DNA of 42,163 bases from the IMG/VR virus record IMGVR_UViG_3300046791_000578, positions 1 to 42,163 of that record; one strand, 5' to 3'. Positions 12,648 to 20,336 of the stretch are shown piece by piece (position 1 is the first letter of the stretch; every line of letters starts with the position of its first letter). A model generated the notes under the pieces. The model had not been told where the DNA came from, ran no database searches, and was given only the letters and a program-made list of their open reading frames with translations. Both the position numbers and the translations under genes were made by a program. Source of the DNA: a virus.

Positions 12648-13990
12648 AGCCAAACAGCGTTCGCCTGAAGGTTCACCCGGCTGCAGAGCTGTTTCCCATG
12701 ATGACCGACGGCGAGCTCGACGAGCTGGCGGCCGACATCAAGACACATGGACAGTCGCACCCGATCATCGTCACCAGCGGGAACCTGGTGCTCGACGGCC
12801 GCAACCGCCTCGAGGCCTGCCGCCGGGCCGGAGTTGAGCCGGAGGTCCTCATGTGGGACCGCGAAGACGACGGCGTGAGCCCGGCCGAATGGGTGCTCAG
12901 CGAGAACATGCACCGGCGCCACCTCACGCCCGATCAGCGCGCCTCGATTGTGGTGGAGGCGATGGCGCTCGTCGAGGCGGAGCTCGAAACAGCCAAGGCC
13001 GCAGCGAAAGAACGAATGCGAGAGGGCGGCAAGAGGAAGGGTAGCGCCCCGGGCGCTACCCTCAACGTACCGAAAGGAAAGGCCTCAGCGGCTGCGGCGA
13101 AGAAGTACGGAATGGCCACCCGCACCGTCGAGCGCGCAAAGCGGGTGAAGAGCGAGCGGCCGGAACTTTTCGCCCAGGTCCGAGCCGGCGACGTCACGCT
13201 GAAGCAGGCCGAGAAGACGATCGTTCGCGAGCATCAGATCGCGAAGGTGCGCGCCCACGTGCCCCCCGTCGGCGAATTCGGCGTGATCGTGGTCGACCCC
13301 CCATGGTCCTACGAAGACAAGCTCGACGGAAGCGATGCGGTGAGGGGCGCCACGCCCTACCCGACGATGAGCATCGAAGAGATCCGCATGCTCGAGCTGC
13401 CAGTGGCGAAAGACTGCTGCGTCTTTTTGTGGGTGACGAACAGCCACTTGGTCGACCCGATGGCCTACGCCATCGTCGCAAACACCTGGCAGACCCGATA
13501 CGGCCTCGTGCCGAAGCAGATCCGCACCTGGGTGAAGACGCGCATGGGCCTCGGCCGCGGCTGGCGCAACATCACCGAGCACCTGGTGCGCCTCGAGCGA
13601 GGCTCTCCGGTGCTCACCGGCGCGACTCAGACGACGATGCTGGCCGCCTCGCCCGGCGCGCATAGCGAAAAGCCGGCGGAGGCCTACCGCGACATCGAGG
13701 CACTGTGCGCGTCGACTTCGCGGCTGGAAATGTTCGCCCGTGCCGAGCGGGCCGGGTGGGTGACGAACGGCGCCGAGGCCCCGAAGGCGCGGGTTCCTGT
13801 GCGGGCGTCGGCGGTTGAGCCGGGGTTCGAGCTGGTCGACGACGGCACGCTCTGCGGCGTCCGGCCGTCGAAGACCGGCGACGGCTGCATTCACAAGCAG
13901 GGGCACGAAGGCATTCACTCCAATAGGCGCATCACGTGGCGCTCGCCGAAGAAGAAGTTGACGATCGTCGATGTCGAGGACTCGGCATGA
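12644..13990 (+). CDS. ParB-like domain fused to MT-A70 adenine methyltransferase
   Basis: 448 residues from GTG 12644 (GTGA overlap). Residues 1-100 are a ParB/Srx-type domain: HPAAELFPMM, then IVTSGNLVLDGRNRLEACR, then SENMHRRHLTPDQRA. A basic helical linker follows. The MT-A70 domain starts near 210: VIVVDPPWSY (DPPW 218-221), TMSIEEI, FLWVTNSHL, WVKTRMGLGRGWRNITEHL, and a C-terminal HSEKPAEAYRDIE. It should methylate adenine N6 in DNA, with the ParB part probably guiding DNA contact. The last 60 residues add a Cys/His-containing tail. Likely protects phage DNA from host restriction or alters expression early. Confidence 0.88.
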   Translation: MKPNSVRLKVHPAAELFPMMTDGELDELAADIKTHGQSHPIIVTSGNLVLDGRNRLEACRRAGVEPEVLMWDREDDGVSPAEWVLSENMHRRHLTPDQRASIVVEAMALVEAELETAKAAAKERMREGGKRKGSAPGATLNVPKGKASAAAAKKYGMATRTVERAKRVKSERPELFAQVRAGDVTLKQAEKTIVREHQIAKVRAHVPPVGEFGVIVVDPPWSYEDKLDGSDAVRGATPYPTMSIEEIRMLELPVAKDCCVFLWVTNSHLVDPMAYAIVANTWQTRYGLVPKQIRTWVKTRMGLGRGWRNITEHLVRLERGSPVLTGATQTTMLAASPGAHSEKPAEAYRDIEALCASTSRLEMFARAERAGWVTNGAEAPKARVPVRASAVEPGFELVDDGTLCGVRPSKTGDGCIHKQGHEGIHSNRRITWRSPKKKLTIVDVEDSA

Positions 13991-14130
13991 TCGCGCGCCT
14001 ACTGTGCTGGCTCGGCGTGCATGCGCCGCTTCGGGGTGTCGACCCGGCGTGGAGCATCTACTGGTGCTGTACCCGCTGCGGAACGCTCGTGCCTGGCAGG
14101 CTCGGGGTTAAGGGAGGCAAGAGGCGATGA
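13987..14130 (+). CDS. Small zinc-ribbon protein (47 aa)
   Basis: 47 residues from ATG 13987 (ATGA overlap with the methyltransferase stop). IYWCCTRCGTLV gives C-x2-C; an upstream LLCWLGVH may complete a zinc site. The stop overlaps the ATPase start. Kept because both junctions are coupled. Confidence 0.5.
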   Translation: MIARLLCWLGVHAPLRGVDPAWSIYWCCTRCGTLVPGRLGVKGGKRR

Positions 14131-15824
14131 AGGATCTGCGGATCTCGAAAGAGGTGGCGGTGCCGGTCGACGCGGTGACCGAGCGGCTGGCGTTCGTCGG
14201 GCAGAGCGGCTCCGGCAAGACATATGCCGCGATGCGCCTCGCCGAACTCATGCTCGAGGCGGGCGCGCAGATCATCGCGCTCGACCCGATGAGCGTTTGG
14301 TGGGGGCTGCTCAGTGCCGCCGACGGCAAGGCGAGCGGGTTCCCAGTGCACGTCTTCGGCGGCGAGCACGCTCATGTGCCGATCGTCCCCGAGGCCGGCG
14401 CGCTCGTCGCCGACGTCATCGTCTCGAAGGGTATCAGCGCGGTGCTCGACATTGCCGACTTCACGATCAGCGACCAGGTGATGTTCGCCAGCGCCTTCGC
14501 AGAGCGCTTCTACGATCTGCAGCGCAAGGGCAAGACGCCCGTGCACCTGTTCTTCGAGGAGGCCCACAACTTCCTGCCGCAGAACCTGCCCGCGGACGGG
14601 CGCGGTGGCGACCCGCGGCGCAATCCGGCGGTGATGCTGAACCGCATGGAGCGCATCGTTCGGCAGGGGCGCAGCCACGGCATCGGCTGCTCGATGATCA
14701 CCCAGCAGCCCCAAGCGGTGAACAAGAAGGCCCTGAACCAGGCGGGCACCCTCTTCGCGATGCGCACGATGGGTAAGCACGAGCGCAAGGCGATCAGCGA
14801 ATGGATGGCCGACAAGGCCACCGACGCTGAGCAGCTCGATGTCGACGGGCTACTGCCCAAGCTCGCCACCGGGCAGGCGTGGCTTGCGAGCCCCCACCTG
14901 CTCAACGTCTTCCGGCGGGTGCACGTCACGAAGAAGACGACCTTCGACAGTTCGGCCACGCCGAAGTTCGGAGTGAAGCTCGAGGCTCCGAAGGTGCTCG
15001 CCGAGGTCGACGTCGAGGCGTTGCGCGAGGCGATGAAGACCGTGGTGGTCGAGGCGGAGCAGGACGACGCCGGCGCGCTACGGCGGCGCATAGCGCAGCT
15101 CGAGCGGGAACTCGCCGATCGACCGGCACCCGCCCCCGAGAGGGTCATCGTACCGATCATCGGCCCCGATGTGGCGGTGGGGCTCAAGGCGCTCGTCACT
15201 GCGATCGGCGAGCTGTTCCAGAAGTACCCGACCGACGCAGGCAATGCCGCTCCGGCACCGGCGCCCAGGCCACCGCTCGAATGGCCGCATGGCGCGGCGG
15301 TTGTTCTTGCGGCACGCCAGGCCGGCAAGGCGCCCAAGCTCGAGGGCACCGGACTGAAGAAGGGGGCCCGGGAGATGCTGCGCGAACTCGCCGCGCTCCA
15401 CCCGCGCAGCCTTACGCGCCGCCAGCTCGCGACCAGGGTGGTGATGGCCCACGCCGGCGGATCGACCGGCGACTACATCAGCGCGCTCCGTTCGACCGGT
15501 TTCGTCGAGGACGACGAGAACGGCGACCTGCGGGCGACCGCTGAGGGGCTCAAGGCTGCCGGACCGGTTGCCCCGAAGAGCCCGACCGAGATCGTTTCGC
15601 TGTGGAAGAGCCGACCCAACTTCAAGCGCGGGGCGAGGCAGATGCTCGACGCGATCATGTCCGCCTCGAGCCCTCTGTCGCGCGAGCAGCTGGCCGAGGC
15701 CGCCAACATGGAGGCGAGCGGCGGCAGCACCGGCGACTACATCTCGGCGCTGGTCTCCTCCGGGTGCGTCAACAAGAACGGGAAGGGCTACATCGCTGGC
15801 CATGCGCTGTTCCTCCGGCGATGA
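14127..15824 (+). CDS. HerA/FtsK-like ATPase with duplicated C-terminal winged helices
   Basis: 565 residues. Walker A GQSGSGKT (25-32), Walker B HLFFEEAH (about 140-147), and MITQQPQAVNKKAL with an Arg-rich RIVRQGRSHG as sensor region match the HerA/DUF87 branch of P-loop ATPases (DNA translocases and helicases). A coiled-coil-like Ala/Glu linker follows. Two related modules close the protein, at about 410-480 and 500-565. Each has (L/F)K-x-GAR-x-ML, a short HTH and GGSTGDYISAL, which looks like an internal duplication. Probably a DNA translocase acting with the neighbouring methyltransferase or in replication; it is the only helicase candidate in the window. Confidence 0.82.
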   Translation: MKDLRISKEVAVPVDAVTERLAFVGQSGSGKTYAAMRLAELMLEAGAQIIALDPMSVWWGLLSAADGKASGFPVHVFGGEHAHVPIVPEAGALVADVIVSKGISAVLDIADFTISDQVMFASAFAERFYDLQRKGKTPVHLFFEEAHNFLPQNLPADGRGGDPRRNPAVMLNRMERIVRQGRSHGIGCSMITQQPQAVNKKALNQAGTLFAMRTMGKHERKAISEWMADKATDAEQLDVDGLLPKLATGQAWLASPHLLNVFRRVHVTKKTTFDSSATPKFGVKLEAPKVLAEVDVEALREAMKTVVVEAEQDDAGALRRRIAQLERELADRPAPAPERVIVPIIGPDVAVGLKALVTAIGELFQKYPTDAGNAAPAPAPRPPLEWPHGAAVVLAARQAGKAPKLEGTGLKKGAREMLRELAALHPRSLTRRQLATRVVMAHAGGSTGDYISALRSTGFVEDDENGDLRATAEGLKAAGPVAPKSPTEIVSLWKSRPNFKRGARQMLDAIMSASSPLSREQLAEAANMEASGGSTGDYISALVSSGCVNKNGKGYIAGHALFLRR

Positions 15825-16186
15825 GCACCGACCGCCTCGAGTTCCCGCTACTGAACCAGGATGAAGGCACGATCGAACAGATCGCGCAGCGCCTTGCCGC
15901 GCATGCCATTGCCTATGAGGTGAACCGCATCGAGGACGCCGAGCGGGCATCGGGCTGGGAGCTCTTGCAGCGCGACCGTGCCCTCGAAGTCGCCAGCCAG
16001 ATGCGACAGGTCGCCGAGCAGCTCTATTCCGCCGGCTGCCGCGGTTTCGAGGGACGCGTGCAGCACGAGCTCGCGCGCATGCGTGGCTTTCCCTGCGAAC
16101 GCTGCGGCCATCGTCATGAGGGGGTCCGGTTCAGCTATCGGTGCTTTCACTGTATGTGCCACGAGCAACCGAAGGGCCCCCGATGA
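15821..16186 (+). CDS. Hypothetical protein with C-terminal zinc finger
   Basis: 121 residues from ATG 15821 (ATGA overlap). The N-terminal two thirds are helical. The end has CERCGHRHEG and CFHC, a four-Cys zinc site. The stop overlaps the next ATG. No family name. Confidence 0.65.
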   Translation: MSTDRLEFPLLNQDEGTIEQIAQRLAAHAIAYEVNRIEDAERASGWELLQRDRALEVASQMRQVAEQLYSAGCRGFEGRVQHELARMRGFPCERCGHRHEGVRFSYRCFHCMCHEQPKGPR

Positions 16187-16329
16187 TCCCGGCGCATGCC
16201 TCGATGCTGCTCGAGGATCTCGAGCGACTGTTGTGCCGCGAGATCGGGCATGCCGCAGTGCGCGAGGACCGGGGCGCCCCGGTGACCGATTTCTGGCTCT
16301 GCTTGCGATGCCGCAAGTTCTGGCGCTGA
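16183..16329 (+). CDS. Small zinc-ribbon protein (48 aa), last gene of right operon
   Basis: 48 residues from ATG 16183 (ATGA overlap). LLCREIGHAAVR with WLCLRCRKFW gives a C...H...C-x2-C set. The stop TGA abuts the stop of the convergent gene, forming TGATCA (16327-16332) with no spacer, so no terminator fits between the two operons. Confidence 0.55.
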   Translation: MIPAHASMLLEDLERLLCREIGHAAVREDRGAPVTDFWLCLRCRKFWR

Positions 16330-16725
16330 TCAGCGGAACAGGCCCCGAAGCTCCCAGCCGAAATAGACGCCGCCGATCAGCCCGATGGCGAAGAGTGCCC
16401 AGCCGAACACCTGGCTGGCCCCCGACAGCACGGGCGCCGCCGACTCGAGCCCGCGCCGACGGTCGTTGCAGGTCACCAGCAGGCAGGCGAGGCGCGAGGC
16501 TCGTGCGGGGGAGAGCTTCCAGGCGCCCTCAGCGAGCTGCTCGGGTGGCGGGGCGACCGGGCAGCCCGCATAGAGCGGGTCAACCCACCCTGCATCGGAA
16601 AGACCGCCGTCCTGCGCGCGCGCCGGCGCCGAGACGACGAGCGCGAGGACGACGGAGCCGAACGTTCGCCGCGCCCCTAGTATGGAGTGCAGCATCTTCA
16701 CCGGCACGTTCGGTGGCCGGAACAC
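16330..16725 (-). CDS. Exported membrane protein, possible spanin-like lysis protein
   Basis: 131 residues from GTG 16725, which has GGAGG eight bases upstream. Residues about 11-38 look like a signal peptide ending in ARAQ. A short periplasmic-type segment with three Cys follows, and a C-terminal membrane segment (VFGWALFAIGLIGGVYFGW) ends the protein. A signal sequence plus C-terminal anchor is the layout of a unimolecular spanin, but there is no lipobox, so this is only a suggestion. It lies at the end of the lysis block. Confidence 0.6.
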   Translation of the reverse strand: MFRPPNVPVKMLHSILGARRTFGSVVLALVVSAPARAQDGGLSDAGWVDPLYAGCPVAPPPEQLAEGAWKLSPARASRLACLLVTCNDRRRGLESAAPVLSGASQVFGWALFAIGLIGGVYFGWELRGLFR

Positions 16726-16728
16726 CCG

Positions 16729-16971
16729 TCAGTCCTCCGCGGGCGTCAGATCTACGAAGTAAGCCTGCCCGAGCTTGAACTGCTCGTAGGCGGCCGGGTT
16801 GGTGATGGTCATCTGCAGCTGACCGCTCGGGGTCCACTTCGACCACTCGGAGTTCTTGCCGTCGTCGTAGACCGGCTGCAGCGTGACGTTCACCTGCGTG
16901 ACGCCCTCGCCTTTCGACACGCCGGTCAACTCGCTGCGACCCGTGCAACGCATCTTCGCTCTCACTGCCAT
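16729..16971 (-). CDS. Conserved hypothetical phage protein
   Basis: 80 residues. MAVRAKMRCT, VTLQPVYDDGKNSEW, WTPSGQLQMTITNPAAYEQF and AYFVDLTPAED follow a small beta-rich protein found in many siphophages, usually without assigned function. Possibly virion-associated or a small OB-like protein. Full length for the family. Confidence 0.75.
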   Translation of the reverse strand: MAVRAKMRCTGRSELTGVSKGEGVTQVNVTLQPVYDDGKNSEWSKWTPSGQLQMTITNPAAYEQFKLGQAYFVDLTPAED

Positions 16972-17034
16972 GGTGCCGCCTCGTTGGTTGAGGCCCGCTG
17001 AACCGCTCGGCCCTCGTTCACCGCCTGGAATGGC

Positions 17035-17613
17035 TCAGGCCCCGAGCGTGGGCCCAGGAGTCTTCGCGGCCTCGGCGCCGGCGGCCTGGGCGGGCGCGGG
17101 AGACAGCTGCTCTCCGGCCTTCTTGAGGCCCACGTAGGCGGTGATCGCCGTCCCGGCGACCTTCAGAGCGGCCAGCAGCGCCGGGCCGATGGGCATTCCG
17201 GTGGCGAGGGCCGAGAACAGACCGGTGAGCCCCGACAGCGCGATGGGCAGGAGGAACGCCACGAACGGTTGATTCAAGAACCGATCGATGACTGGGCCCG
17301 CTTTCGGAATGAGCAGGTCCCACTTGCGCAAGCCCCACACGGTCATAGTCAGCGCGGGCCCCGCCGCGAGCCACCAGTTGCCGTTCTGGACACCGTTGAG
17401 GATGACCTTGAGCAGTCCAACCCAGTCGACATCGGCCGCACCGGGTGAGCCGGGCGCCTGGGCAAAGGCGGCACCAGCGGCGAGGGCGATCACCCAGAGG
17501 TTGCCCATCGCGAGCAGCTGTAGGAACAGACGGCCGCGCCGAGGGGGAGGGGGGGGACCCCGGCGCGGCCTCAAATCCAACTCTGATGTGTTGGGGATGC
17601 TCGAATGGTGCAT
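17035..17613 (-). CDS. Multi-pass membrane protein, holin candidate
   Basis: 192 residues from ATG 17613, which has GGAG nine bases upstream; an in-frame ATG at 17508 gives a 157-residue form without a visible ribosome site. A basic RRGRR region precedes a long hydrophobic stretch ending AAFAQA. Further membrane segments lie near WWLAAGPALTMTVWG, FVAFLLPIALSGLTGLF and LLAALKVAGTAITAYVGL. It sits just downstream of the endolysin, where holins are expected. It is long for a holin, so the assignment is tentative. Confidence 0.55.
   Translation of the reverse strand: MHHSSIPNTSELDLRPRRGPPPPPRRGRLFLQLLAMGNLWVIALAAGAAFAQAPGSPGAADVDWVGLLKVILNGVQNGNWWLAAGPALTMTVWGLRKWDLLIPKAGPVIDRFLNQPFVAFLLPIALSGLTGLFSALATGMPIGPALLAALKVAGTAITAYVGLKKAGEQLSPAPAQAAGAEAAKTPGPTLGA
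17532..17570. repeat. GC-rich hairpin between the two possible starts of the holin candidate
   Basis: Nine-base inverted repeat GGCCGCGCC (17532-17540) / GGCGCGGCC (17562-17570) around a G/C-run loop. No U-tract follows on either strand, so it is not a standard terminator. It lies between ATG 17613 and ATG 17508 and could affect start choice. Confidence 0.45.
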
Positions 17614-17656
17614 GTGGGAAGTCTCCGTCCGCGCGTGGACCGTTCGACACTGACGC

Positions 17657-18151
17657 TCAGCTGAGCGCTTGACGATCGAGGACGGCCCAGGCCGCGGTTA
17701 GGCCGCCCGTGGAGAAGGCCTCACGAAGCGGATACAGGTCGACGGCCGTCACCCAGTTCGGCAGTTGGACGTGAGGGTAATCCTTGAGCCCCGCCCAACC
17801 GCCGCCCCAGACGAGCCCATGCTTGGGGGCCAGCGCACGCAGTGGCTCGTAGGAGTCTGGACGGTAGTCGGGCTGGAGCCCAGCGCGCTCCAGATACCCA
17901 TCGAGCACCAGGTCAGCGGCGATCCCGAAGTTGTGAGCCGACTGCCCAGCTCGGGCGCGGGTCACGACCGGGCCCTGCTTCGAACGGCCCTGGGCATACA
18001 ACTCTTCGGAGCGCGTATAGCTGCGGTAGCCCTCTACGACCCAGAAGGCATGCCCTTGGCCCATCGCGTCGTCGAGCAGGGCCTGCAGCTTGGCCAGGAA
18101 CGGTGCATAGAGCAGATCCGTGTCGATGCGGGACAGCATCATCGCGCTCAC
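17657..18151 (-). CDS. Endolysin: M15 family peptidase (L-Ala-D-Glu / D,D type)
   Basis: 164 residues. VVEGYRSYTRSEELYAQGRS, then SAHNFGIAADLV (H73, D80), then DYPHVQL (H127) give the His/Asp/His zinc triad of VanY-like M15 peptidases used as phage endolysins to cut peptidoglycan cross-bridges. There is no signal peptide, so a holin is needed for release; the membrane protein just downstream may serve. ATGA overlap with the upstream gene. Confidence 0.88.
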   Translation of the reverse strand: MSAMMLSRIDTDLLYAPFLAKLQALLDDAMGQGHAFWVVEGYRSYTRSEELYAQGRSKQGPVVTRARAGQSAHNFGIAADLVLDGYLERAGLQPDYRPDSYEPLRALAPKHGLVWGGGWAGLKDYPHVQLPNWVTAVDLYPLREAFSTGGLTAAWAVLDRQALS

Positions 18152-18597
18152 CGTCCGCCGTCCTTGGGCGCGGGGGCCGGGTTGGGGATGTCGAAGCGGT
18201 AAAGCAATCGGTCGACCTTCTGCTCTGTGCGGTTGCCGGCCTGTTCGACGCCGGTCAGACGATTGCTGACCTCCACCTGGAAGCGCTCGAGCTCGCGCTG
18301 GGTCGCATCGGCCTGCCGCTTCACATCGGTGGCGGCAGACGTTCCGGCGTCACGGGCCTCCTGGGCGGCCGCGCGGTACGCCCAAAGCGTACCGGCCACC
18401 AAGGCGGCGGCGGTGGCGAGCAGCGCCCAGGCTGTCTTGAAGAGCCCGCTCTTGCTCACCTCACGTACGAAGTCGCGCGTCGCGGGGTGCACGCCTGTGA
18501 TGACCGAGTCGGGGTCCGCGTTGTCGAGCTCGTGCTCTGAGAACTCTGGCGCGTCAGGGCGCGGCGAGGCCTTGAGCGTCGGCGGCTTGGTGCTCAT
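18148..18597 (-). CDS. Membrane-anchored coiled-coil protein of the lysis block
   Basis: 149 residues from ATG 18597 (ATGA overlap). A soluble acidic N-terminus is followed by one membrane segment (about 52-72) and a helical, Gln/Arg/Glu-rich coiled-coil region to the end. It is upstream of, and coupled to, the endolysin. The layout recalls holin accessory proteins or inner-membrane spanins, but the identity is uncertain. Confidence 0.6.
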   Translation of the reverse strand: MSTKPPTLKASPRPDAPEFSEHELDNADPDSVITGVHPATRDFVREVSKSGLFKTAWALLATAAALVAGTLWAYRAAAQEARDAGTSAATDVKRQADATQRELERFQVEVSNRLTGVEQAGNRTEQKVDRLLYRFDIPNPAPAPKDGGR

Positions 18598-18818
18598 GCC
18601 GCCACCTTCCGCTTGCGGCGCGCCTTCTTCTCGAGGACGAGCCACTCGAGGGCCTCGCCGCTCGCCTTGACGAGCGTGGAGAGATGGTCGACCTTGCCGC
18701 ACAGCTCCACGATGACGCCGCGCAGCTCGCGGACTTCGGACCTCAGCGAGCGCTGCTCGGCCTCGCCGAGGCTGACGCGATGCTCGAGGGCCGCGTGCCC
18801 GTTGCCGTCGCTCGTCAT
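18594..18818 (-). CDS. Small coiled-coil protein with basic tail
   Basis: 74 residues from ATG 18818 (ATGA overlap with the LamG gene). Heptad-like EHRVSLGEAEQRSLRSEVRE and VDHLSTLV suggest a coiled coil, and the C-terminus is KKARRKRK. Similar short coiled coils occur in phage lysis cassettes. No firm family. Confidence 0.55.
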   Translation of the reverse strand: MTSDGNGHAALEHRVSLGEAEQRSLRSEVRELRGVIVELCGKVDHLSTLVKASGEALEWLVLEKKARRKRKVAA

Positions 18819-20167
18819 CAGCCCTCTGCCAGGGCCATGATTTCGGCGTCGGCGAGCAGCCGGTCGTAGACGCGCATGTCCTGAAGCTGCCCCGAGAGGC
18901 CGCCGTCGGGGCTCGTCGGGTTGCCGGCGCCGAGCTGCCAGTAAGCCCCTGGCTGGTCCGCGCTCGGCGGCGCCCATCCGGTCTCCTCGAGCACCTTCGC
19001 GCCGTCCTGATAGAGGCGAAACGTGCCGTCCGAGGGCCCGTTCGGCTCGTAGGTCGCCGCGAGGTGCGTCCAGACGCCGTCGGTCAGCGCACCCGCCTGA
19101 GCCGTTCCGCCCGGCGAGTTGCCGGTGACGAACGTGGCGAACTGGGAGTTGTACACGACGAACCACAGCCCGCCGTCGGCCGTGCTCGCGCTCACGCAGA
19201 GCAGGTTCTGAAAGGCGTCCTCGACACCCGAGCGGTTGACCGGCCGGAACCACGTCGCCCAGCTGAACGCGCCGCCGAGGAACGTCTGCCGCTGCGCGCT
19301 CGAGATGGTGGCCAGCCCGTAGCCGAACGGCGCCCCTCCCGAGTTTCCGTCGGGCACGAAGTCTCTCGAGAGCGGGGCCGCCGCGCCGCCGCGCCCTTCC
19401 GCGAGAGGGGGCGGGATGCCCTGCACCGACAGCGGGTTCTGCCCTGTCTCGTCCTTGAAGACCGTGACGTCGTCGGCGTCGTTCATCAGCCACAGGGCCA
19501 TCAGCCCGGAGGGCGGACGAAGCGAGCGCGAAAGGCCGGCGCGAATCTCGACGAGGTAGAAGCCCGTCGCCGGCAACGTGCGCGGGACGGCCTCGTCGCC
19601 GCTGCCCGCGTCGGTCACCGAGAACTCGGCCTCGTAGAGCCCGGCGAAGTCCGTGTCGCCCACGGCCCAGGCGTACTTGACCCGACCTCGAGGGCCGTTC
19701 ACCACGGTGGCGACCTCGTCGACCTGCAGCACGACGCCGCCGAGGGGCCGCATCCTGAACTGGACGACCGCGTCGGCGGCCAGTACGAGCCTCGCGCCTC
19801 GCTCGTCGCGCAGCACGACCTCGAACGCGGGGCCGAGGTCTCCCTGCCGCACGGAGAGGTCGACGAACGTCGAGTCGACCTCGACCGACTGTGAGAGAGG
19901 GGCGCCGGCGCTGGCCTCTCCGTCGTAGTAGCGCGCGCTGGCGTCGGCGCCGGCGTCGATTATCCACTTGACGGTCGTGCCTGGGAGCAGCAGCGAGTCG
20001 TCGACGTCGGCGTGATACTGCCCGTCGGCATCGTTGAGCATCGACGGAACCGTCAGCGCGAAGGACGAGCCGTCGACCTCGATGCGCTTGAGCGCGACGA
20101 TGGTCGGCGTCGCGTCGTCGAGCGGCGTCCCGTCGGAAATCTTGTAGAGGGTCAGGTCGATGCGCAC
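18818..20167 (-). CDS. Baseplate/tail fibre protein with BppU-like N-terminus and LamG domain
   Basis: 449 residues from GTG 20167, with GAGGAG upstream. Residues about 95-210 resemble the phage baseplate upper protein (BppU-type) immunoglobulin-like domain (LSVRQGDLGPAFEVVLRDERG ... VQFRMRP). Residues about 225-445 form a concanavalin/LamG-like lectin domain (FSWATWFRP, WTHLAATYEP, FRLYQDGAKV, GQLQDMRVYDRLL). This is the usual design of a receptor-binding component at the tail tip, so it probably contacts host surface sugars. Confidence 0.78.
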   Translation of the reverse strand: MRIDLTLYKISDGTPLDDATPTIVALKRIEVDGSSFALTVPSMLNDADGQYHADVDDSLLLPGTTVKWIIDAGADASARYYDGEASAGAPLSQSVEVDSTFVDLSVRQGDLGPAFEVVLRDERGARLVLAADAVVQFRMRPLGGVVLQVDEVATVVNGPRGRVKYAWAVGDTDFAGLYEAEFSVTDAGSGDEAVPRTLPATGFYLVEIRAGLSRSLRPPSGLMALWLMNDADDVTVFKDETGQNPLSVQGIPPPLAEGRGGAAAPLSRDFVPDGNSGGAPFGYGLATISSAQRQTFLGGAFSWATWFRPVNRSGVEDAFQNLLCVSASTADGGLWFVVYNSQFATFVTGNSPGGTAQAGALTDGVWTHLAATYEPNGPSDGTFRLYQDGAKVLEETGWAPPSADQPGAYWQLGAGNPTSPDGGLSGQLQDMRVYDRLLADAEIMALAEG

Positions 20168-20177
20168 GGTCTTCTCC

Positions 20178-20336
20178 TCAGGGACAAGGCTTCGGCGGCG
20201 CGTCGGGCGAGAGGCAGACGCGCCCGTTCGGGACCAGCATCGGCAGCGCCTGCTTGGCGGGGCGTCCGTTCAGCAGGGCAACGGCTCCGCCTATCAGCGC
20301 CGCGACGGCCACGGCGGCCGCGGCCTTCTTGGTCAC
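20178..20336 (-). CDS. Small exported or membrane protein (52 aa)
   Basis: 52 residues from GTG 20336 (GTGA overlap). KK followed by an Ala/Val-rich hydrophobic stretch forms a signal anchor, then a short tail with two Cys. Possibly a small membrane factor linked to the fibre genes; no family. Confidence 0.5.
   Translation of the reverse strand: MTKKAAAAVAVAALIGGAVALLNGRPAKQALPMLVPNGRVCLSPDAPPKPCP

Noticed and set aside
17532-17570. Rho-independent terminator after the endolysin
   Set aside because: The hairpin has no U-run after it on either strand and falls within the likely coding region of the next gene.
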